Below, piece after piece: positions 1 through 8,597 of a stretch of DNA of 38,414 nucleotides. Location: NCBI GenBank assembly GCA_023264735.1, contig JAHFVD010000067.1, positions 1,949 through 40,362 of the forward strand, given 5' to 3'. The notes under the pieces were generated by a model. The model saw only the letters and a program-made list of their open reading frames with translations. It ran no database searches and had not been told where the DNA came from. The translations under genes were made by a program, and so were the position numbers. The stretch is from Mycobacterium sp. (lineage in GTDB: Bacteria; Actinomycetota; Actinomycetes; Mycobacteriales; Mycobacteriaceae). How positions within the stretch are numbered: the first letter of the stretch is position 1; every line of letters starts with the position of its first letter.

Positions 1-341
1 AGAACAAGCCCGCGCCACCGCTGACCGAGCTGCAGACCAAGCTGAACAAGCGCGGCTTCATGAGCTTCGCATTCGACGGGCAATACAAGTTCGCGCGCTA
101 TTACTCCCCTTCGAACTTCAATACGCCGACGACGATGGAAGAGATTCTCCGGGACAACGACATTCAGCTCTTCGACCTGAGGAACGATCCGCTCGAGACG
201 CACAATCTTGCGCTGGATCCGGAGAAGAACAGAGATCTCATACTGCGGATGAACGCCTTGTTGAACGATCTGATGGCCAATGAGGTGGGCAAGAACGACG
301 GCAGCTTTCTGCCGCAGGAGATTCGCCCCAAGCCTCAGTGA
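1..341 (+). CDS. Sulfatase (arylsulfatase-like), C-terminal fragment
   Basis: The reading frame is open from base 3 with no start in the window, so the gene continues to the left; about 112 residues are visible. They include a segment FMSFAFDGQYKFARYYSP followed by IQLFDLRNDPLETHNLA, the usual C-terminal part of type I sulfatases, where a reported product weight block ('LYDLxxDPxExxNLA') closes the fold. The family hydrolyses sulfate esters with a formylglycine residue, but the catalytic CxPSR region lies outside the window. The gene ends 21 bp before the convergent msrB. Family assignment rests on the C-terminal motif only; substrate cannot be told. Confidence 0.75.
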   Translation, partial: NKPAPPLTELQTKLNKRGFMSFAFDGQYKFARYYSPSNFNTPTTMEEILRDNDIQLFDLRNDPLETHNLALDPEKNRDLILRMNALLNDLMANEVGKNDGSFLPQEIRPKPQ

Positions 342-362
342 GCGGTATTGCAGCACAGGGAT

Positions 363-893
363 TTACGTCGCACGGAAGGTGAGGGCGACGCCGTTCATGC
401 AGTAGCGCAGGCCCGTCGGCTGGGGCCCGTCGTCGAAGACGTGGCCGAGATGGCTGCCGCACTGGCGACACAGCACCTCGGTGCGTGACATGCCGAGGCT
501 GTCGTCCTTGCGTTCGAGGACGGCGTTGTCCAGCGCCTTGAAGAAGCTTGGCCATCCAGTGCCGCTGTCGAACTTCGTCGTCGACGAGAAGTTGTCCAGC
601 GCGCAGCCGGCACAGCTGAACACGCCGGCCCGGTGTTCGTCGTTGAGGGGGCTACTGAACGGCTGCTCGGTGCCTGCATCGCGAAGGACGTTGTACTGCT
701 GCGGGGTCAAGAGCTTCTTCCACTCCGCATCGGTGTGTGTGACCGCGAAAACCTCCGTCGACTTGTTCGGCGGATCGGCGCCGGCGAGACCGCGCAGCGA
801 TCCGCAACCCGCGGCAGCACTGAGCAGCACGGTGGCGAACAACATATTGCGTCGGGTCAGCAGCCGCGATTGAAGCGGTGGCCGTGGGCTCAT
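363..893 (-). CDS. msrB: Peptide-methionine (R)-S-oxide reductase, exported lipoprotein form
   Basis: Reduces methionine-R-sulfoxide in proteins. The 176-residue product carries the zinc-site cysteine pairs CAGC (94, 97) and CRQC (142, 145) and the catalytic motif RYCMNG with Cys165; SGTGWPSF near 110-117 is also typical. The N-terminus has TRRNML followed by a hydrophobic stretch and AAAGC, a lipobox with Cys30, so the enzyme is probably exported (the paired arginines hint at Tat) and lipid-anchored outside the membrane. Cytosolic MsrB proteins lack this leader. It is divergent from msrA, 56 bp away, so the two stereospecific repair enzymes share a promoter region. Family is certain; export is inferred from the leader. 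Confidence 0.92.
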   Translation of the reverse strand: MSPRPPLQSRLLTRRNMLFATVLLSAAAGCGSLRGLAGADPPNKSTEVFAVTHTDAEWKKLLTPQQYNVLRDAGTEQPFSSPLNDEHRAGVFSCAGCALDNFSSTTKFDSGTGWPSFFKALDNAVLERKDDSLGMSRTEVLCRQCGSHLGHVFDDGPQPTGLRYCMNGVALTFRAT

Positions 894-949
894 GCGTTGA
901 CGGTAGGCCCAGATCTGCCCGCTGCGGCCCAGAGCGGCCTTACCAATCC

Positions 950-1741
950 ATGACGGCTGGCGGTGGTCAAATCGTAACGACCGATTTCGCCGAGCACACT
1001 CAAGAGGTGATACGCAGCAAGTGGGTGAGCTTCGTAATCGGACTCGTGCTGGTGGTGGTCGGTGCCGCCGCGATGTTCATCATCGGAGGGCAAGCGATTC
1101 CGATGATGACCACCGCCAGGGAGTCCGTCGCCGTCCCGGCACCTGAGGTCGATGAACCAGCATCGGCTGCGGGCGCCACCGAGACGGCAGTGCTTGCCGG
1201 CGGTTGCTTCTGGGGTGTGCAGGGCGTCTTCCAGCATGTCAAAGGGGTCACGCAGGCCGAATCCGGTTATGCCGGTGGCGATGCGCAGAGCGCAAACTAC
1301 GAGATGGTCAGCACCGGAACCACCGGGCACGCCGAGTCGGTTCGCATTACCTACGACCCTCACCAGGTCACCTTCGGCGAACTCTTGCGGATCTACTTCT
1401 CTGTGGTGCAGGACCCCACCGAACTCAACCGTCAAGGTCCGGATACCGGCACTCAATATCGGTCGGCGATCTTCGCGCAGAACGACACCCAGAAGCGGGT
1501 CGCGAAGTCCTACATCGCCCAGCTGACCAAGACGGCGGTGTTTCCCGGCCCGATCGTCACCACGGTGTCACCGAAGGCAGCGTTCTACCCCGCCGAGGAA
1601 CACCACCAGGACTTCCTCAACTCGAACCCGACGTACCCGTACATCGAGATCAACGACATGCCCAAGGTCGACGGCCTCAAGGATCTGTTCCCCGATCTCT
1701 ACCGCGACCAGCCGGTGCTGGTGCTTGCCGACGGACGGTGA
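950..1741 (+). CDS. msrA: Peptide-methionine (S)-S-oxide reductase with N-terminal membrane anchor
   Basis: Reduces methionine-S-sulfoxide. The catalytic motif GCFWG lies at residues 85-89 of the ATG-950 product (263 aa), with the family blocks GYAGG, GHAESV, DPTELNRQGPDTGTQYRS and EEHHQDF. About 80 residues precede the catalytic domain; residues 26-47 are one hydrophobic membrane segment followed by a Pro/Ala-rich linker, so the enzyme is probably anchored with the catalytic domain outside the membrane. ATG 950 was chosen over the earlier in-frame start at 878, which would overlap msrB; a GTG at 1008, after an AGAGG, would still leave the membrane segment intact. Divergent partner of the lipoprotein MsrB. 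Confidence 0.9.
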   Translation: MTAGGGQIVTTDFAEHTQEVIRSKWVSFVIGLVLVVVGAAAMFIIGGQAIPMMTTARESVAVPAPEVDEPASAAGATETAVLAGGCFWGVQGVFQHVKGVTQAESGYAGGDAQSANYEMVSTGTTGHAESVRITYDPHQVTFGELLRIYFSVVQDPTELNRQGPDTGTQYRSAIFAQNDTQKRVAKSYIAQLTKTAVFPGPIVTTVSPKAAFYPAEEHHQDFLNSNPTYPYIEINDMPKVDGLKDLFPDLYRDQPVLVLADGR

Positions 1742-1816
1742 GATAGCCGAACATTCAAAGGCTTTCGACGTTCACGACTGCGGCGGTTGGCCCACGCCAA
1801 GGCCCGGGCCGCGTAG

Positions 1817-2749
1817 CTAGTTCGGTTGCACCGATCGAGGGATCAACGACTTCCGGGGATGCAAGACCAAGACCACCACACCCGCGATCACAATCCCAAC
1901 GAGGTTCACGAGAAGCTGCAGGGCCGACCGCCCGGCCACCGACCAGTCGCCGAGTACCGCGGCAACCACCGCGAAACCCGCTGCGGGCACGGTGGTCACG
2001 GAGATGAAGACACCCACCAGCGCGCCAGACTTCGACGATATCAACGACAGCATTCCGGCTGCCCCGGCCAACAACGCGACGACCAACGAAATCGGCCCAA
2101 CCCGGTAGATGAAGTCGACTTGGTGGACGTTTTTCACGTCATCCAGGGTGATCCAGCCGCCCGCTTCGGCGCCAAGAGTCACTAGCCCTGTGATCGCCAT
2201 TGCCACCGGCAGCCCGATAAGCAGAGCCGCCACCGCCTGGCGAGCCAGCCGCGCCCGCCGCTGGACCAAGGCGACGGCCAACGCGGCCAGCGGACCGAAT
2301 TCTGGGCCGACAACCATGGCGCCCACAACGGTGACCGATGAATCAGTCGCGACGCCGATGGCGGCGAGCAGACACGCCAGGATCATGAAGAGCAGGAACG
2401 TCATCGTCAGCGTCGAGTCTTCGCGGGTCCGGGCGATCAGCTCATCCCAGACCAACGCGTCCGCCGCGTCCCCCTCCGCTGCCTCCTCGGCATGGTGCGC
2501 CCTGGTCGACAGGACAGTTTCGAGACTGTGCAGCGTGATTGCGCCCTCATGCTGGATATCAAGCTGTTTGAGTTTGCGGATCACGTCGTTGACACATTCG
2601 CGGGCCACGTCGGCGGTGATCTCGTCGCCCTCGGGCAGCAGCGCCACACCCGGGTAGAAGAGCAGGTTGCCCACACCCGGCTCGTTGCGCAGCACGTCGA
2701 GAACCTGCTCGCGTAGATGCTCCGGTGCGATGACGCGCAAGTGCAACAC
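1817..2749 (-). CDS. DUF389 family integral membrane protein
   Basis: A 310-residue protein with a soluble N-terminal domain (about 1-110) followed by a run of membrane segments, including TMTFLLFMILACLLAAIGV and the conserved DUF389 block VVGAMVVGPEFGPLAALAVAL. The function of this family is not established. The C-terminal half has several more hydrophobic helices and ends in a basic HPRKSLIPRS tail. The start is a GTG at 2749. It lies 37 bp downstream of the sigma factor gene on the same strand and may be co-transcribed with it; if so, it would be part of a stress regulon, but that is inference. Confidence 0.85.
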   Translation of the reverse strand: MLHLRVIAPEHLREQVLDVLRNEPGVGNLLFYPGVALLPEGDEITADVARECVNDVIRKLKQLDIQHEGAITLHSLETVLSTRAHHAEEAAEGDAADALVWDELIARTREDSTLTMTFLLFMILACLLAAIGVATDSSVTVVGAMVVGPEFGPLAALAVALVQRRARLARQAVAALLIGLPVAMAITGLVTLGAEAGGWITLDDVKNVHQVDFIYRVGPISLVVALLAGAAGMLSLISSKSGALVGVFISVTTVPAAGFAVVAAVLGDWSVAGRSALQLLVNLVGIVIAGVVVLVLHPRKSLIPRSVQPN

Positions 2750-2786
2750 GTCGACAGACTAGCCGGGGCCCTACCGCCAAAGCCGT

Positions 2787-3707
2787 TTACGCGACGGCGC
2801 CGGAACCGTTTTTCTTGTCAGGCCGCGGGCTCTGAGCCTTTTCGGTTGTGCCCGAGTGCGGGCGCGGGAGATCCCTCGACGCCATCTGCGCCCGGCGGTG
2901 CGAGATCGGCAGCGTGGGTGACGCCGCCTCCGCATCCTCCATCCGCTGCCGGATGCCCGCGATTGCCTTCGTCAAGATCCGGGACACGTGCATCTGCGAG
3001 ACGCCGATCTGCTCGGCGATCTGTGACTGCGTCATGTTCTCAAAGAACCTCAGCACCAACACCGTTCGTTCGCGTTCCGGCAATGCCGCCAGCAGCGGAC
3101 GGACCGTCTCCACATCCAGGACCCGCTCGATGTTGACATCGACGGTCCCCAGCCGTTCGCTCAACGCCCGCTGCCCATCATCGGCCCGCACGGGAACATC
3201 GGTGGATTGGGTAGCGTAGGCGCTCGACGCGATCAGGCCGTCGACGATCTCCTGGCGGTCCATGGCGAGGTGCTCGGCCAGTTCGGTGGCTGTCGGTGCG
3301 CGGCCCAGCGTCTGGGAGAGTTCGGACCTGCCGCGGTTGAGCTGCACGGTGAGGTCTTTGAGCCGTCGCGGCACCTTTAACGACCAGCTGTGGTCGCGGA
3401 AGTACCTGCGAACCTCGCCCATCATGGTGGGCACCGCGAACGACAGGAAGTCCGAGCCGTTCTCGACGTCGAACCGCTTGACCGCCTGCACCAGCCCGAC
3501 GCGTGCCACCTGGACGAGGTCTTCGAGGGGCTCACCACGGTTGGCAAAGCGACGGCCGATGTTGTCGGCCAGCGGCAGGCATCGCGCAACGATGGCGTCC
3601 CGTTGCCGTTGAAATGCCGCTGAGTCGGCGTCCAATGTGGCCAGGTGGCGGAACATCTCCAGGACGTCGGCGTATTCAGATTCGCGTTCAGCGGCAGGCT
3701 GGCTCAT
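2787..3707 (-). CDS. RNA polymerase sigma factor, SigB/SigF/SigG type
   Basis: Directs RNA polymerase to alternative promoters. Region 2 is clear (EDLVQVARVGLVQAVKRFD, then FAVPTMMGEVRRYFRDHSW and KVPRRLKD), region 3 is around GRAPTATELAEHLAM, and region 4 contains the helix-turn-helix TQSQIAEQIGVSQMHVSRIL. This matches the SigF group (general stress/sporulation type) rather than ECF or SigA. At 306 residues it is longer than the usual 250-260; the excess is a polar tail of about 50 residues after region 4 (MEDAEAAS to the end). No anti-sigma factor is adjacent; the gene directly upstream is a broken SnoaL-like gene overlapping the start by 20 bp. ATG 3707 follows GGGATC on the minus strand. 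Confidence 0.88.
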   Translation of the reverse strand: MSQPAAERESEYADVLEMFRHLATLDADSAAFQRQRDAIVARCLPLADNIGRRFANRGEPLEDLVQVARVGLVQAVKRFDVENGSDFLSFAVPTMMGEVRRYFRDHSWSLKVPRRLKDLTVQLNRGRSELSQTLGRAPTATELAEHLAMDRQEIVDGLIASSAYATQSTDVPVRADDGQRALSERLGTVDVNIERVLDVETVRPLLAALPERERTVLVLRFFENMTQSQIAEQIGVSQMHVSRILTKAIAGIRQRMEDAEAASPTLPISHRRAQMASRDLPRPHSGTTEKAQSPRPDKKNGSGAVA

Positions 3708-4256
3708 GAAAGATCCCTATTCGATTACCGGGTGGCTTCGTCAACACGTCCGGCTCGAGTTTGAACCTGGCTGTCTGTTCCCCATCTGACGCGGATTCAA
3801 ACGCAACGACCACAAAAAGGGCCATGACCTGGCGGAGTTCACAGCTCGCAATTGTGAGCAAACCCAGACGGTGGCCTGAGAAGCGACACTGCACGTCCGT
3901 GGTTGGTAAGGGGCGGGCGTAGGACGGGTCGGTGTTGTCACGGGCAGAGACGCCACTAGCCGCGATATCGAGGACGTCGGCGAACGAAATCGGCATCGTC
4001 GACAGCATTCCAGACCACTCAATGACATTGGTGTGCAGTGCGATTCGCCACTCCGCACTGCACCGCTCCAGCCTGTCGAGGTAGCGGCCACCAGCCAACC
4101 AGTTAAATTCGTCGCGATTTCGTGCAGCGAGCAGATAGTAGGTTTCAGTGTGCGCACCGTAGCCGTCGATGTCGCAGGTGTGGTTGAGCAGCAGGTATTG
4201 GGGGCAATCTGACCCTGCTCATGCAGGCTGCGCGCCCGGTCGTACAGGTCGGTCAC
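3688..4256 (-). pseudogene. Frameshifted SnoaL/NTF2-like protein gene
   Basis: Two minus-strand frames join into one sensible protein. The N-terminus (GTG 4256, TDLYDRARSLHEQGQIA) is in one frame; from the run of five G at 4200-4204 (C on the coding strand) the sequence continues in the neighbouring frame as QYLLLNHTCDIDGYGAHTET, then YYLLAARNRD and WLAGGRYLDRLERCSAEWR, down to the stop at 3688. The second frame has a stop (TGA) just upstream and no plausible start of its own. The motif set (HxCDIDGYGAHTETYY, GGRYLDRLE, EWRIA) is that of SnoaL-like NTF2-fold proteins. Loss of one C would explain the shift, so this is a recent pseudogene or a base-call error. The true start may lie further upstream. 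Confidence 0.7.
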
Positions 4257-4429
4257 CGCCGGCCGCGGCGCTCGGCTGTCCGGAGTACCGACACAGGCAC
4301 TGAGACATTCGACTGCCGGTCATGTTGGCCTGCGCCAAGTCCGCGACGGGCGCAGGGACCGTTTCGGAGATTCATCCGTCACTGATGTATCGTTCCTTGG
4401 CGTCCATCGGGTGGTTTCCGGCGGACACG

Positions 4430-4503
<74 letters not shown>

Positions 4504-4520
4504 CCGCATAGTTTGGCGTC

Positions 4521-5252
4521 GTGAGGCAGTACTCGGACAGTCAGCTGGTCGATGCTGTCCAATCGTCCCGCTCGTGGCGTGGCGTTCTACGCGCACTCGG
4601 GTTAGCAGGCACTTCGGCCGCGGCCATGCGTTCCGTCCGCGCCCATGCCGACCGGCTGAAACTCGACTACAACCATTTCACCGCGCAGCGCCGGTGGACC
4701 GACCAGGACCTGGCCGCAGCGATCAACGCCGGCACAACGTGGGCTCAAGTCGTGGAGACGCTTGGGCTCGTTGGAGGCTCCAGCGTGACGACAATCCGCG
4801 GCCACGCGGTTCGGCTTGGCCTCGACACCGCGCACTTGTCGCCGGTAAGGAAACCGCACATGCCGGCCTGCGAGATGCGCCCGCAACTCGCCCATCTCGC
4901 TCGGGCCGGATCTCTCATGGCCGCCGCATGGTTCGAGTTGTGTGGGCACCACGTCTCGTGGCCACTCGAACCGAGTCGTTACGACCTCCTCGTCTGGATC
5001 GGCGACTCAGCCCAGCGCATCCAGGTCAAGACGACCACGTCGAGCCAGGAAACGTCGTGGACAGTGTGGATCTCCAACACCGGCCGCAAGGCACGGTCCA
5101 CCTATGATCCTGACGAGGTCGACTTCTTCTTCGTGATTGACGGCGATTTCAGCTTCTACTTGATCCCGGTCGCCGCCGTTGGTGGACTCATGGCCATCCA
5201 GCTGTCGGCGTATGGCGACTATCGGGTGCCACGCGACGCAGTTACACGCTGA
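4521..5252 (+). CDS. PD-(D/E)XK homing-endonuclease-like protein with duplicated DNA-binding module
   Basis: A 243-residue protein beginning with GTG 4521. It has two tandem modules of about 50 residues (4-53 and 59-108), each reading as [S/T]DxxLxxAxxxxxxWxxVLxxLGL, then a Gly/Ser turn and RxHAxRLxLDxxHF/L, a pattern of helix-turn-helix DNA binding repeats. The C-terminal domain has YDLLVW (Asp155) and RIQVKTTT (Gln168, Lys170), fitting the PD-(D/E)XK nuclease core D-x(n)-Q/E-x-K as in I-SspI-type homing endonucleases, and then YDPDEVDFFFVID, also usual there. It lies directly behind a tRNA gene, but no intron or intein is visible around it. It overlaps the convergent TauE-like gene by 11 bp. 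Nuclease family is fairly sure; activity and target are unknown. Confidence 0.75.
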   Translation: MRQYSDSQLVDAVQSSRSWRGVLRALGLAGTSAAAMRSVRAHADRLKLDYNHFTAQRRWTDQDLAAAINAGTTWAQVVETLGLVGGSSVTTIRGHAVRLGLDTAHLSPVRKPHMPACEMRPQLAHLARAGSLMAAAWFELCGHHVSWPLEPSRYDLLVWIGDSAQRIQVKTTTSSQETSWTVWISNTGRKARSTYDPDEVDFFFVIDGDFSFYLIPVAAVGGLMAIQLSAYGDYRVPRDAVTR

Positions 5253-6027
5253 GCAACCGATACAGACCAATGAGCCCGACAACCACGATCACCGCCCGCA
5301 GCACGTTCGGTGACAGCCGTCGCCCGTAGTGTGCACCCAGCCACCCGCCGATCAGCGATCCGGCCGCGATCAGCCCGGCGGCTTCCCAGCTCACCCGGTC
5401 GAACGCGACCACGGTGTAACCCACCGCCGCGACGATGTTCACCAGCAGCGAGAGCAGGTTCTTGGCCGCGTTCATCCGCTGCATGTCCTCGGGCAGCAGC
5501 GCGCCCATCACCCCGATCAGCAGGATCCCCTGCGCCGCGGTGAAGTACCCGCCGTAGATCCCCACCGCGAACGTCCCGGCCACCAGCGCCGTCATCCGCT
5601 TCGGCGACACGTGCGAAGCCGATCGCCCCGCCGCCTCGGCACGCGAGCGCGCAAAAGCCTGAATCCGCGGCCCGATCACCACCAGCACCAACGCCAGGAT
5701 CAGCAGCACCGGCACGATCTGGGTGAAGACCTTCTCCGGCAGATGCAGCAGCAGAAACGCACCGATCGCCGCCCCGACCAGCGAGGCCGGGATCTGCCAG
5801 CGCAGCCGATCCCACTGCCCGCCGAGCTCCTTGCGATATCCCCACGTGCCGGACACCCCGCCTGCCACCAGGCCGATCGCGTTCGACATCGTCGCCGTCA
5901 CCGGCGGAAATCCCAGCGTCACCAGCGTCGGGAAGGTGATCAGCGTGCCCGAACCGACCAGCGAGTTGATCGCACCCGCCGCCATCCCCGCCAAGGCGAT
6001 CACGATCATGTGGGTGACAGACACCAA
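5242..6027 (-). CDS. TauE/SafE family membrane transporter (sulfite exporter-like)
   Basis: A 261-residue, very hydrophobic protein with about eight membrane segments. The first repeat has GMAAGAINSLVGSGTLITFPTL and SNAIGLVAGGVSG; the second has GIYGGYFTAAQGILLI and NAAKNLLSLLVN, the internal two-fold repeat typical of TauE/SafE (DUF81) proteins that move sulfur-containing anions or related organic acids. Substrate cannot be predicted from sequence; the partial sulfatase at the left edge is too far away to argue for a shared sulfur function. It is divergent from the nitroreductase gene with 124 bp between them. Confidence 0.88.
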   Translation of the reverse strand: MVSVTHMIVIALAGMAAGAINSLVGSGTLITFPTLVTLGFPPVTATMSNAIGLVAGGVSGTWGYRKELGGQWDRLRWQIPASLVGAAIGAFLLLHLPEKVFTQIVPVLLILALVLVVIGPRIQAFARSRAEAAGRSASHVSPKRMTALVAGTFAVGIYGGYFTAAQGILLIGVMGALLPEDMQRMNAAKNLLSLLVNIVAAVGYTVVAFDRVSWEAAGLIAAGSLIGGWLGAHYGRRLSPNVLRAVIVVVGLIGLYRLLSV

Positions 6028-6151
6028 AAAACCCTATCCGGACTCCCTGTCAGCGCCGACGCCGGGCACAGCGCCTACCAAACACCCAGCACCGCAACGT
6101 GATACGGCACACAGGACCACACCAGGCGCGAGGCCAATAACCTCGTTCCCT

Positions 6152-6835
6152 ATGAGCGAGATACCGAGTACCAACGAGGCCCTGGCCGCCCTGAACATGC
6201 CCCTCCTCGACGCGATGATGACCCAGCGGGCCATCCGGCGGGTGAAGCCCGACCCGGTCGACGACGCCATCGTTTTGAAATGCATCGAGCTGGGGTTGCG
6301 CGCCCCCACCGGGTCCAACGGCCAGAACTGGGAATTCATCGTCGTCAAGGATCAGCGGGTCAAGGACAAACTCGGCAAGCGCTACCGTCGCGGCTGGTCG
6401 CTGTACGGGGCAATCGGCGAGCGCGCGGCCAAGGGCGACGAGTCGATGCTGAAGATCCTGCGATCGGTGAAGTGGCAGGTCGAGCACTTCAGCGAGATTC
6501 CTGTGCTGGTCATCCCGTGCCTGAGGGGTGGCATGCGCCTGCCGTACGTTCCGACCCCGTTCGTCGGGGAAACGTCCTACTTCGGGTCGATCTACCCCAG
6601 CGTGCAGAACCTGCTGCTCGCCGCCCGTGCGATGGGGCTGGGCGCATCGCTGATCACGATGCCGTTGATGAGCGTCACCGCGGCCCGCAAGACGCTGGGC
6701 CTACCGCTGTCGGTGACCCCGGTCTGTGTGATTCCGCTGGGCTGGCCGAAGGGACGCTACGGCCCGACGACCCGCAAACCGGTCGAGGACGTCGTGCACC
6801 TCGACTCGTACGGAAAGCGCTGGCTCAAGGCCTAA
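6152..6835 (+). CDS. Nitroreductase family protein
   Basis: A 227-residue FMN-dependent nitroreductase-fold enzyme. TQRAIRRVKPDPVDD near the N-terminus is the R-S/A-x-R motif that contacts the FMN phosphate; LRAPTGSNGQNWEFIVVKD matches the conserved 'APS-GxNxQPW' block; the middle AARAMGLGASLIT and the end VIPLGWPKGRYGP complete the family signature. These enzymes reduce nitro compounds, quinones or flavin-linked substrates with NAD(P)H. ATG 6152 was chosen because it gives the standard N-terminus; the frame stays open upstream but that stretch is the opposite strand of the divergent transporter. It ends 4 bp into the convergent small secreted protein gene. Physiological substrate unknown. 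Confidence 0.88.
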   Translation: MSEIPSTNEALAALNMPLLDAMMTQRAIRRVKPDPVDDAIVLKCIELGLRAPTGSNGQNWEFIVVKDQRVKDKLGKRYRRGWSLYGAIGERAAKGDESMLKILRSVKWQVEHFSEIPVLVIPCLRGGMRLPYVPTPFVGETSYFGSIYPSVQNLLLAARAMGLGASLITMPLMSVTAARKTLGLPLSVTPVCVIPLGWPKGRYGPTTRKPVEDVVHLDSYGKRWLKA

Positions 6836-7140
6836 CGGCCGTGGGCGCCGCCGCTGCCGGGGGCGCCGCCGGGGCCCCCGCCACCGTGGTCGCCACCGTT
6901 CCAGCCCGGCTCGGCCACCTCAGCCTCGGTCAGCACGTCACTGGTGTCGGGAATGACCGCCGGCGCGCAGTTCATCGAGAAGCTGTCCTCGGTGTCGGTC
7001 TCCTGGCAGGCCAGTACCCGGGGCGCGGATCCATGAACGGCACCCGTGAACACCGCGGCCGCAGGCGCGGCGGCAATCATCAATCCGGCGATCCCGTAGA
7101 CCAGTCGCCGAGCGGGCACTGAAGACGCAGCAAACTCCAT
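6832..7140 (-). CDS. Small secreted protein, Gly-rich C-terminus
   Basis: A 102-residue protein with an export leader (RRLVYGIAGLMIAAAPAAAV), a middle part with two cysteines (ACQETDTEDSFSMNCAP) and a Gly/Pro-rich end (GGDHGGGGPGGAPGSGG). The middle resembles what I remember of small mycobacterial secreted proteins annotated 'intersectin-EH binding protein Ibp1', though that is a weak match from memory. ATG 7140 is preferred because longer versions of the frame only read through the antisense of der. It lies 50 bp downstream of der on the same strand and could be the last gene of that transcript. Function unknown. Confidence 0.6.
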   Translation of the reverse strand: MEFAASSVPARRLVYGIAGLMIAAAPAAAVFTGAVHGSAPRVLACQETDTEDSFSMNCAPAVIPDTSDVLTEAEVAEPGWNGGDHGGGGPGGAPGSGGAHGR

Positions 7141-7190
7141 GTCTGGCAATCTACTGGGCAGCGGCCGTGAAAGCCGATCAAACCCGCCGA

Positions 7191-8597
7191 TTAACGCGGC
7201 TTGAGCTTGCGCTTCTCCCGCACGCGGACATTGATCCGGATCGGGCTGCCCTCGAAACCGAAGGTCTCCCGCAGCCTGCGCTCCAGGAACCGCCGATAGC
7301 CGGCCTCCAGAAAACCGCTGGTGAACAGCACAAACGTCGGCGGCCGCGAGGTGGCCTGGGTGGCGAACAGGATCCGCGGCTGCTTGCCGCCGCGCACCGG
7401 CGGCGGAGTGGCCGCGACAATGTCCTTGATCCAGGTGTTGAGCTGCCCGGTCGAGATCCGGGCATCCCAGGACGCCAGCGCGGTCTCCATCGCGGGCACC
7501 AACTTCTGTACCGACCGACCGCTCTTGGCCGAGATGTTCACCCGTGGCGCCCACTGCAACTGCGCGAGTTCACGGTCGATCTCACGGTCCAGCAGGTAGC
7601 GCCGATCCTCGTCGACCAGATCCCACTTGTTGAACGCCAGCACCAGCGCCCGGCCGGCCTCGATCACCATCGTCAACACCCGCTGGTCCTGCTCGGTCAG
7701 CGGCTCCGACGCGTCGATCAATACGACCACCACCTCGGCGGCATCGATCGCGCTATGCGTGCGCACCGACGCGTAGAACTCGTGCCCGCTGGCCTGCGCC
7801 ACCCGCTTGCGCAATCCAGCGGTATCGACGAAACGCCATGTCTTGCCGCCCAATTCGATCAGCGAATCCACCGGATCGACCGTGGTGCCCGCGACGTCAT
7901 GCACTACCGAGCGCTCAGCGCCGGCCAGCCGGTTCAGCAGCGAGCTCTTGCCGACGTTCGGCTTACCCACCAGCGCCACGCGTCGCGGTCCCCCAGGCCC
8001 CGGAGCGACCTCGGAGGCGGTGGGCAGTGCGACGAGGATCTCGTCGAGCAGATCAGCCACCCCGCGACCGTGGATCGCGCTGACCGAATATGGCTGCCCC
8101 AACCCCAGCGACCACAGTGCCGCCGCGTCGGACTCGCCCTTCTCGTTGTCAACCTTGTTGGCCGCCAAGAACACCGGCTTCCCCGAGCGGCGCAGAATCC
8201 GCGCCGCAGCCTCGTCTCCGGCGGTCGCACCGACCGTCGCATCGACCACCAGCACGATCGCGTCGGCGGTCTGCATCGCCACCGAGGCCTGCTCGGCCAC
8301 CAGCTGCTGCAGGCCCTTTGCGTCGGGCTCCCAGCCGCCGGTGTCCTGCACGACGAAGCGCCGCCCGGTCCACAGCGCGTCGTAGGACACCCGGTCGCGG
8401 GTCACCCCGGGCAGATCCTGCACGACAGCCTCGCGCCTGCCCAGGATCCGGTTCACCAACGTCGATTTGCCGACGTTGGGCCGCCCCACGATGGCGACCA
8501 CCGGCGGCGGCGCGAACGCTTGACCGTCCTCGCTCTCGAAACCCTCATCGGTGAGTTCCCAGTCGCTTTCGTCAGACCAGGTACCGTCGTCGCTCAT
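7191..8597 (-). CDS. der: Ribosome biogenesis GTPase Der (EngA)
   Basis: An essential double-GTPase that helps mature the 50S ribosomal subunit. Two G domains are visible: the first has GRPNVGKST, DLPGVTRD, DTGGWE and NKVD; the second has GKPNVGKSS, DVAGTTVDP, DTAGLRKR and NKWD. The C-terminal KH-like domain follows (INVRVREKRKLKPR at the end). At 468 residues it includes an acidic N-terminal extension of about 30 residues (DESDWELTDEGFESEDGQ) of the kind seen in actinobacterial Der. Its ATG overlaps the stop of cmk by 4 bp (ATGA), so the two are translationally coupled. Confidence 0.97.
   Translation of the reverse strand: MSDDGTWSDESDWELTDEGFESEDGQAFAPPPVVAIVGRPNVGKSTLVNRILGRREAVVQDLPGVTRDRVSYDALWTGRRFVVQDTGGWEPDAKGLQQLVAEQASVAMQTADAIVLVVDATVGATAGDEAAARILRRSGKPVFLAANKVDNEKGESDAAALWSLGLGQPYSVSAIHGRGVADLLDEILVALPTASEVAPGPGGPRRVALVGKPNVGKSSLLNRLAGAERSVVHDVAGTTVDPVDSLIELGGKTWRFVDTAGLRKRVAQASGHEFYASVRTHSAIDAAEVVVVLIDASEPLTEQDQRVLTMVIEAGRALVLAFNKWDLVDEDRRYLLDREIDRELAQLQWAPRVNISAKSGRSVQKLVPAMETALASWDARISTGQLNTWIKDIVAATPPPVRGGKQPRILFATQATSRPPTFVLFTSGFLEAGYRRFLERRLRETFGFEGSPIRINVRVREKRKLKPR

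Noticed and set aside
4325..4338. Small hairpin TTGGC-ctgc-GCCAA before tRNA-Pro
   Set aside because: Five-base stem without a T tract; too weak to call a terminator or operator.
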